Assembly: GCA_964455155.1 (NCBI GenBank)
Contig: CAYVYH010000024.1
Location: 1-12,457, forward strand
From: UBA8403 sp964455155
Lineage (GTDB): Bacteria; Bacteroidota; Bacteroidia; Cytophagales; Amoebophilaceae
DNA length: 12,457 nucleotides
Direction of reading: 5' to 3'
The translations under genes were made by a program, and so were the position numbers. Shown piece after piece: positions 7,155-12,457 of the stretch (positions are counted from its first letter, which is position 1; every line of letters starts with the position of its first letter). The notes under the pieces are model-generated. The model was not told the DNA's origin. It was given only the letters and a program-made list of their open reading frames with translations, and did no database searches.

Positions 7155-9965
7155 TCAATACACATCCAACCAATTTGCACCGATTTTTACATCTACATCG
7201 ATGGGTACTGACAAAGGCAACGCCTCTTGCATCATCTGGGGGATGTGTTGTTGCAAGAGAGGGATTTCCTCTTGGGGGGCGTCAAATACGAGCTCATCGT
7301 GCACTTGCAAGACCATACGAGAGCGGAGTTTTTTCTTTAGCATCCAGTCATGAATATGAATCATGGCCAGTTTGATCATCTCTGCGGCAGTGCCTTGAAT
7401 TGGAGCGTTGATTGCATTTCTCTCCGCAAAGCCGCGGAGTCCTGCATTTCTGGAATTGATGTCTCTCAGTTCCCTTTTTCTGCCCAATAACGTAGTGACG
7501 TATCCTTGCGATTTGGCTTTTTCAATTACCGTGTCCATGTACGTTTTGATAGCAGGAAACTCTTGAAAGTAGGCCTGGATCAGGGCTGTGGCTTCGCTGC
7601 GAGGGATATTGAGTCGTTGTGCTAGGCCAAAAGCAGAGATGCCGTAAATAATACCAAAATTGGCTGTCTTGGCTTGGCGGCGCATGTCTTTGTTTACAGC
7701 CTCTGTGGGCACTTTGAACAACCGACTGGCCGTAGCTTGGTGGATATCTTTGCCAGCCTGAAAAGCAGCCATCATGGTGGCATCTTGGGCAAACGAGGCC
7801 ATGATACGTAGTTCTATCTGCGAGTAGTCGGCGGTGAGCAAGAGATGGCCGGCGTTGCGCGGTACAAAGGCTTTTCGGATGGCCCTGCCCTTTGCTGTGC
7901 GGATAGGGATATTTTGCAGATTAGGATGGGTAGAGCTGAGTCTTCCCGTAGAGGTCACAGCCTGGTTATAGGAGGTGTGGATCATGCCATCTGTAGGGCT
8001 GATCATGGTGGGCAGCGCATCTATGTAGGTAGATTTTAGCTTCTTCAATTCTCGGTATTCCATAATTTTATCTACAATGGGATGCTCTTTGGCAAGGCCT
8101 TGCAAGGCCTCTTCTCCTGTGGTATACTGGCCTGATTTGGTTTTTTTGGGGGTCTTGGTAAGTTTTAACTTGTTGAATAGCATATCGCCTAGTTGCTTGG
8201 GAGATGCAATGTTAAAAGTATCTCCTGCTAAGTTATGAATGGCTTGTTCGAGCACCTGGATTTCTTTTGCCATGCTTTCTGACAGGATTCTCAGCGCCTC
8301 TGTATCCACTTTAACTCCTGTATGTTCCATGGCAGCAAGCACGTTGACAAGCGGAAATTCGACTTCATGGAGCATTTTTGTAAGCCCTTGGGTAGCAATT
8401 TCTGGGGCTAATTTTTGGTAAACTTGCAGTGTAACGTCGGCATCTTCCCCAGCGTATTCTTTGATTAAGTTGATGTCGACTGCTTGCATATTCTTTTGGG
8501 ACTTTCCTCTGGGGCCAATTAAGCTTTCTATGGGAAGCGGGGTGTAGTGTAGGTACTGCTCGGCCATCGTATTCAGGTTGTGGCGTATGTCAGGGGCGAG
8601 CAGGTAGTGTGCCAGCATGGTATCAAAGATTGGTGTACCTACGTTAACACCATATCGTTTCAAAACGTTGATGTCGTACTTGAGATTCTGTCCAATTTTT
8701 CGAATGGTAGTGCTCTCTAATACACTTTTGAATTCTTGTACTATCGGCATGGCAGCTTTGGGGTTTGTTGGCACCGGCACGTAATAAGCTTCGCCGGGAT
8801 AGTACGCAAAAGCAAGGCCTAGGAGCGTGGCTTGGTGGGGGTCTATGCTGGTAGTCTCCGTGTCGACACACACTTCCTCTTGCAACAGTAGATGATGTAT
8901 TAATTCCTTCCTAAGTGCGGGCGTATCGATGAGGTGATATTGGTGTGGTGTATTGGTTAGAGTAGACAGCGGCACGAAGGATGGAGATACCTCGGTTGGA
9001 GTAAGTGCTTGTTGTGGCATTTCAAGCGGTATGGCAAAGAGAGCTGTCTGGGAGGTGTCAGATTGTCGCATGCTGGGCCTCCCTGGCTTGCCTGGAATTC
9101 TTTGTAACAGGCTATGAAACTCCAGTTCACGAAAGAGAGCCTTGAGCTGAGCCTCGTCGGGCCCTTGGTAGTGACTTTGGTCTAGTGAAAATGTCAGTGG
9201 TACATCGGTGTGTATTGTAGCCAGCTCTTTGGAGAGTACGCCTTGTGAGCCGTAGGTGCGTACATTTTCTCTCAGCTTGCCCTGCAATTGGTCAGCATTG
9301 GCTATGAGATTTTCTACAGATCCAAAAATTTGGACTAGTTTCTGGGCTGTTTTCGCTCCGATACCAGGAATACCAGGGATATTGTCCACAGCATCACCCT
9401 GCAGGCCCAGAATATCGCGCACTTGGTCTATCTGATTGATGCCCCACTGGGTTAGTACCTCTTCTTTGCCCAGCACAGCGACCCCGTTACCCATGAAGGC
9501 GGGTTTGTAAAGTAGGATATGGTCATCTACTAGCTGGGCAAAATCTTTGTCAGGAGTCATCATGTACACTAAAAAATCTTCTTGAGCTGCTCGTCTTGAT
9601 AGTGTGCCAATGATGTCGTCTGCTTCGTAACCTTCTTTTTCTAGTACTGGTATCTGAAAGGCACGAACAACCCTTTTGACGTAGGGAATAGCCAGTGTAA
9701 TGTCTTCTGGTTGGGCTTCTCGGTGTGCTTTGTAGGCCTCAAAAGCTTGATGCCTGAATGTGGGTGCCGGTGTGTCGAAGGCAACAGCCAGGTGCGTAGG
9801 GGATTCCTTGTTAATAACTTCCACGAGCGCATTGGTAAAACCTAATACGGCGCCAGTGTCCATCCCCTTGGAGTTGATTCTTTTATTTTTAACGAAAGCA
9901 AAGTGGGCCCGGTATATCAGGGCCATGGCATCGAGTAGAAAGAGTTTTTTTTTAGGGGTATGCAT
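7155..9965 (-). CDS. polA: DNA polymerase I
   Basis: Cytoplasmic DNA repair and Okazaki-fragment processing polymerase, 936 aa, the expected size. The N-terminal 5' nuclease (about 1-290) has D12, D64, EGYEADDIIGTL (E114, D116, D117), TPDKDF (D139, D141) and GLQGDAVDNIPGIPGIGAKT (D191, D194). The 3'-5' exonuclease (about 340-530) keeps all catalytic positions: VDTETTS (D368, E370), NLKYDINVL (D431) and EYAGEDADVT (Y504, D508), so proofreading should be active. The polymerase domain has motif A ADYSQIELR (D713), motif B KDMRRQAKTANFGIIYG (K766; F770 at the nucleotide-selective position) and motif C VLQVHDELVFD (D890). ATG 9965 puts D12 where it belongs; no Shine-Dalgarno site is seen. Codons 4-7 contain an A9 run. 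It is the first gene of the minus-strand run and is divergent from mfd. Confidence 0.98.
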   Translation of the reverse strand: MHTPKKKLFLLDAMALIYRAHFAFVKNKRINSKGMDTGAVLGFTNALVEVINKESPTHLAVAFDTPAPTFRHQAFEAYKAHREAQPEDITLAIPYVKRVVRAFQIPVLEKEGYEADDIIGTLSRRAAQEDFLVYMMTPDKDFAQLVDDHILLYKPAFMGNGVAVLGKEEVLTQWGINQIDQVRDILGLQGDAVDNIPGIPGIGAKTAQKLVQIFGSVENLIANADQLQGKLRENVRTYGSQGVLSKELATIHTDVPLTFSLDQSHYQGPDEAQLKALFRELEFHSLLQRIPGKPGRPSMRQSDTSQTALFAIPLEMPQQALTPTEVSPSFVPLSTLTNTPHQYHLIDTPALRKELIHHLLLQEEVCVDTETTSIDPHQATLLGLAFAYYPGEAYYVPVPTNPKAAMPIVQEFKSVLESTTIRKIGQNLKYDINVLKRYGVNVGTPIFDTMLAHYLLAPDIRHNLNTMAEQYLHYTPLPIESLIGPRGKSQKNMQAVDINLIKEYAGEDADVTLQVYQKLAPEIATQGLTKMLHEVEFPLVNVLAAMEHTGVKVDTEALRILSESMAKEIQVLEQAIHNLAGDTFNIASPKQLGDMLFNKLKLTKTPKKTKSGQYTTGEEALQGLAKEHPIVDKIMEYRELKKLKSTYIDALPTMISPTDGMIHTSYNQAVTSTGRLSSTHPNLQNIPIRTAKGRAIRKAFVPRNAGHLLLTADYSQIELRIMASFAQDATMMAAFQAGKDIHQATASRLFKVPTEAVNKDMRRQAKTANFGIIYGISAFGLAQRLNIPRSEATALIQAYFQEFPAIKTYMDTVIEKAKSQGYVTTLLGRKRELRDINSRNAGLRGFAERNAINAPIQGTAAEMIKLAMIHIHDWMLKKKLRSRMVLQVHDELVFDAPQEEIPLLQQHIPQMMQEALPLSVPIDVDVKIGANWLDVY

Positions 9966-9998
9966 GTGCTTTTAGATTGATGCTGCTTGTAGAGAAGA

Positions 9999-10032
9999 CT
10001 TCTCACGCAGGCCATTCATGCAGCGTGAGGAG
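9999..10032. repeat. Inverted repeat / hairpin upstream of polA
   Basis: The arms CTTCTCACGC (9999-10008) and GCGTGAGGAG (10023-10032) pair over 10 positions in plus-strand RNA with one G-U wobble, around a 14-base loop. In minus-strand RNA, that is the polA leader, the wobble becomes a mismatch. The left arm also lies in a near-palindrome, GAGAAGACTTCTC (9992-10004), so two pairings compete. No T-run follows, so it is not a standard terminator. Role unknown; a protein binding site or leader structure is possible. Confidence 0.4.
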
Positions 10033-10206
10033 GCCATTGAGGTTATGAACAGCTATATAAGATTCAAAACAGCTCAGCACAGCAGGGAGTGCCTTGAAAG
10101 CGGTCATTGTCACATTCATCCTTTCAACTAGCATTGGTGTTGTGATCCAGTGGATGTAGGGTGTGTACGCTGCAAAGGTTTCACTCTTTTGCAAGAAGAA
10201 CTAATC

Positions 10207-10317
10207 ATGGAACGTGCCAGGAAAGACTTGCCAAACCGCCAGTATCTCCAGCATTTTATACATCTCGTCTTATTCTATACTTTTGTTTGGGGCATTCACC
10301 ATATAGATACCATCTGA
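10207..10317 (+). CDS. Possible short upstream ORF before mfd
   Basis: A 36-codon ATG-to-TGA frame in a different frame from mfd, ending two bases before the inferred mfd start. The product begins MERARKDLPNRQYLQHF and has a short aromatic hydrophobic stretch (HLVLFYTFVWGIHH). Only a weak purine stretch (AGAAGAA) precedes it. It could be a leader peptide coupled to mfd or chance; I see no family resemblance. Confidence 0.2.
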   Translation: MERARKDLPNRQYLQHFIHLVLFYTFVWGIHHIDTI

Positions 10318-10319
10318 CA

Positions 10320-12457
10320 TTGCAAGTTGAAGAATTCATAGCATTGTACGAAAAAGACGGATGGGTGGGTACATGGGTCGAGAAACTCCGTGTAGCTGTC
10401 GGTCTATGTTTGCACCTCAAGGGCCTTGCCGGCAGCTTAGATGCTGTGTTGGCTGCTGCCACTTATAAGCTTACAGCGGCTACGCAGTTGTTCATTTTAC
10501 ATGATCAAGAGGAGGCAGCTTACTTTTATAGCGATCTGCAGGCCCTTCTGGGGCCAGATGTGATCCTGCTGTATCCGGCCTCTCACAATGTGCCTTATGC
10601 TCCCATTATGGAGGCCCATACCGACCAATTGGTACGTGCAGAAGTGGTACAGCGTATCTGCCATCCCGCACGCCAGGCTCCTCTGGTAGTAACCTATCCG
10701 GCAGCGCTTTTGGAGAAAGTAGTTCACCAGGAAGCGCTGTCGGAGCATACGTGGTCAGTGCAGGAAGGAGAAGAGCTGACTACTTCTACCCTGGTCGTAA
10801 GGCTTTTGGAACAAGGGTTTGAAAAGGTAGACTTTGTCTACGAAGCAGGCCAGTTTGCCGTTCGTGGCGGTATCATCGACATTTTTTCTTACGCTTACCA
10901 GTTACCTTTTCGGCTAGTACTCTGGGGCAATCGGGTGGAGAGTGTCCGCACTTTTGATCCCACCAACCAGCGTTCTATGGAATCTATTCCAGAAGCAACC
11001 ATATTGCCCAGTTTGCAGGCACAGACTAACTCGCTGGCACGCCAGTCATTGCTAGATTGTTTATCCCCTGCCACACCCGTTTGGATTAAGGACCGTGCAC
11101 TCGTTCTTGCCGCCCTTGAGCAAAGCTACGCGCAGGCCAATCAAGTTTTTCAAGAGAAGTCCGCAGCGCCACTCACAGCGGCCTTGCCGCCGCCATCACT
11201 GTGTTGGGAAACTCCAGCCAGCTGGACGCAGTCTTTGCAAAGACTAGTAACCATCGAATTTGGTAATCGTTTTCATGGAACTCCTCATGAGGTATTCAAG
11301 TACGAGGCTTCGGCCCAGCTTGTTTGCAACCAAAATTTTGTGCTGCTGGCTGAAAATCTGCGCGAAAATCAATCTAAGGGGCTGGATAACATCATCACCG
11401 CAGAATCAACGGGACAGTTTGACCGGTTGAGGAGCTTGTTAGCACCGATAGACGACGCAGTCCATTTCAATACATTGTCGCTGGGTTTGCGCCAGGGCTT
11501 TGTAGACCATCAGGTGGGTATTGCGTGCTATACCGACCATCAGATCTTTGAGCGTTACTACCGCTACAAGACTCCTAAGAGGTATTCTAAGACCAAGGCC
11601 GTTACCTTACGTGCGTTGCAAGCTTTGCAACCAGGTGACTATGTGGTACACATTGATCATGGTATCGGGCGCTTTGCAGGACTAAGCAAGGTCAAAGTCG
11701 ACGACAAGAGCCAAGAAGTGATACGGCTGCTCTACAAAGACGACGACCTCGTTTATGTCAACCTTCAGTCCTTGCACAAAATCTCTAAGTACACCGGCCA
11801 AGAAGGCGTCGTGCCTGCTATCACGAAACTAGGATCATCAGCATGGTCCCAGAAAAAAGGCAAGGTCAAAGAAAAAATAAAAAGCATTGCCAAAGAGCTC
11901 ATCCAGCTGTATGGTAAGCGCAAACAAGCCCCTGGGTTCTCTTTCAGTTCAGACGGCTTTTTGCAAGCTCAATTGGAGTCCTCGTTTATTTACGAAGACA
12001 CACCCGACCAGTTAGAAGCTACGAAAGCAGTGAAGAAAGATATGGAGGCGCCTTACCCTATGGACCGCCTCGTTTGTGGCGATGTAGGATTTGGTAAAAC
12101 TGAAGTAGCCATTCGGGCTGCCTTCAAGGCCATCAATGACGGCAAGCAAGTAGCCGTGTTGGTTCCTACGACTATTTTGGCTCTACAACACTATCACTCT
12201 TTCTGTGCTAGGTTGGCGCATTTTGATGTCAACATTGCTTACGTCAACCGCTTCAAAACTGCCCAAGAAACCAGAACGACTTTGGAGGCTACTGCAGTCG
12301 GTAAGGTTCAAATTCTTATTGGTACTCACCGCATCCTGAGCAAAACGGTTCAATTTCAAGACCTTGGCCTGCTCATCATTGACGAAGAACAAAAATTTGG
12401 TGTTAAAGCCAAAGACTACCTTAAACAACTGCGAGTCAATGTAGACGTGCTCACACT
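10320..12457 (+). CDS. mfd: Transcription-repair coupling factor Mfd, 5' part, runs off the window
   Basis: ATP-driven translocase that removes stalled RNA polymerase from DNA lesions and recruits UvrA. The frame is open to the last base, giving about 712 of roughly 1,100 codons. The UvrB-like N-terminal module includes LKGLAGS (about 34-40) and FVYEAGQFAVRGGIIDIFS (about 172-190). The RNA-polymerase interaction domain (CarD-like) starts at PGDYVVHIDHGIGRFAGL (about 438-455) and includes DLVYVNLQSLHKISKYTG. The translocase follows with Walker A GDVGFGKTEVA (from 587), VPTTILALQHYHSF, IGTHRIL and Walker B LLIIDEEQKFG (DEEQ from 688). The remaining translocase and UvrA-inhibitory domains lie outside. 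No in-frame ATG exists near the N-terminus. TTG 10320 is chosen because the product then begins like Bacteroidota Mfd (MQVEEFIALYEKD); TTG 10344 and GTG 10161 are alternatives. Identity is certain, start is not. Confidence 0.95.
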   Translation, partial: MQVEEFIALYEKDGWVGTWVEKLRVAVGLCLHLKGLAGSLDAVLAAATYKLTAATQLFILHDQEEAAYFYSDLQALLGPDVILLYPASHNVPYAPIMEAHTDQLVRAEVVQRICHPARQAPLVVTYPAALLEKVVHQEALSEHTWSVQEGEELTTSTLVVRLLEQGFEKVDFVYEAGQFAVRGGIIDIFSYAYQLPFRLVLWGNRVESVRTFDPTNQRSMESIPEATILPSLQAQTNSLARQSLLDCLSPATPVWIKDRALVLAALEQSYAQANQVFQEKSAAPLTAALPPPSLCWETPASWTQSLQRLVTIEFGNRFHGTPHEVFKYEASAQLVCNQNFVLLAENLRENQSKGLDNIITAESTGQFDRLRSLLAPIDDAVHFNTLSLGLRQGFVDHQVGIACYTDHQIFERYYRYKTPKRYSKTKAVTLRALQALQPGDYVVHIDHGIGRFAGLSKVKVDDKSQEVIRLLYKDDDLVYVNLQSLHKISKYTGQEGVVPAITKLGSSAWSQKKGKVKEKIKSIAKELIQLYGKRKQAPGFSFSSDGFLQAQLESSFIYEDTPDQLEATKAVKKDMEAPYPMDRLVCGDVGFGKTEVAIRAAFKAINDGKQVAVLVPTTILALQHYHSFCARLAHFDVNIAYVNRFKTAQETRTTLEATAVGKVQILIGTHRILSKTVQFQDLGLLIIDEEQKFGVKAKDYLKQLRVNVDVLT

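Larger units (their letters stand above)
9966..10319. promoter_or_regulatory. Divergent polA/mfd spacer
   Basis: 354 bases between two divergent start codons must hold the promoters of both genes unless transcription enters from outside. I cannot place a confident -33/-7 pair. It contains a hairpin near polA and a short ORF near mfd, listed separately. The mfd frame itself stays open upstream to 10146 (a stop lies at 10143), with a GTG at 10161, but this extension has no resemblance to an Mfd N-terminus. Confidence 0.45.

Noticed and set aside
7045..7353. Plus-strand ORF at the 3' end of polA
   Set aside because: Most of it is the antisense of polA motif C and its C-terminus; no independent coding signs.
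10003..10194. Minus-strand 63-codon ORF upstream of polA
   Set aside because: It starts at TTG, shows no recognisable motif and contains the hairpin. A small gene or relic cannot be excluded, but nothing supports it.
12183..12428. Minus-strand ORF at the right edge
   Set aside because: It is the antisense of the mfd translocase domain, whose Walker B and GTHRIL motifs are clear on the plus strand.

Overview
The window looks like part of the chromosome of a reduced-genome, host-associated member of the Bacteroidota, most like the Amoebophilus/Cardinium group of intracellular symbionts. The assignment is an inference. It rests on an alpha2-type glycyl-tRNA synthetase whose zinc-knuckle cysteines are mostly replaced (I recall this from Bacteroidota), mostly weak or absent Shine-Dalgarno sites, a DUF2608-like exported HAD protein of a kind known from intracellular bacteria, a ProP-like MFS transporter, a decaying IS5-type transposase and long spacers. 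I could not run a database search.

Left part (1-3160). A stand-alone SpoT-like HD-domain protein (67-861, +) has every recognisable alarmone hydrolase residue but no synthetase, TGS or ACT domain. Its 3' end overlaps by 62 bp the end of a convergent MFS transporter gene (800-2110, -). Upstream of the transporter on the same strand, 78 bp away, is an exported HAD-fold protein (2189-3034, -).

Middle part (3035-4373). This is a gene-poor stretch of decay. A 34-codon ORF with a signal-peptide-like start (3432-3536, +) stops just before an IS5-type transposase pseudogene (3598-4297, +). The pseudogene is broken by frameshifts, by an internal deletion that removes the second catalytic aspartate, and by a run of exactly 100 N (3803-3902), which is an assembly gap of unknown true size.

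Right part (4374-12457). Three co-directional minus-strand genes follow in transcription order: polA (9965 to 7155), an unrecognised exported helical-repeat protein (7007 to 5946) and glyS (5864 to 4374), with gaps of 147 and 81 bp. Divergent from polA across a 354-bp spacer is mfd, which runs off the right edge after about 712 of its roughly 1,100 codons. polA and mfd both serve DNA repair, so the spacer probably carries both promoters. It also contains a 10-bp-stem hairpin and a 36-codon ORF that stops two bases before the inferred TTG start of mfd.

I found no tRNA, rRNA, CRISPR array or complete mobile element, and no convincing new multi-gene system. The items most worth a second look are the exported protein with six proline-anchored helical repeats, the HD protein cut at the hydrolase/synthetase linker, and the transposase reading-frame breaks that all lie at short homopolymers beside the gap.
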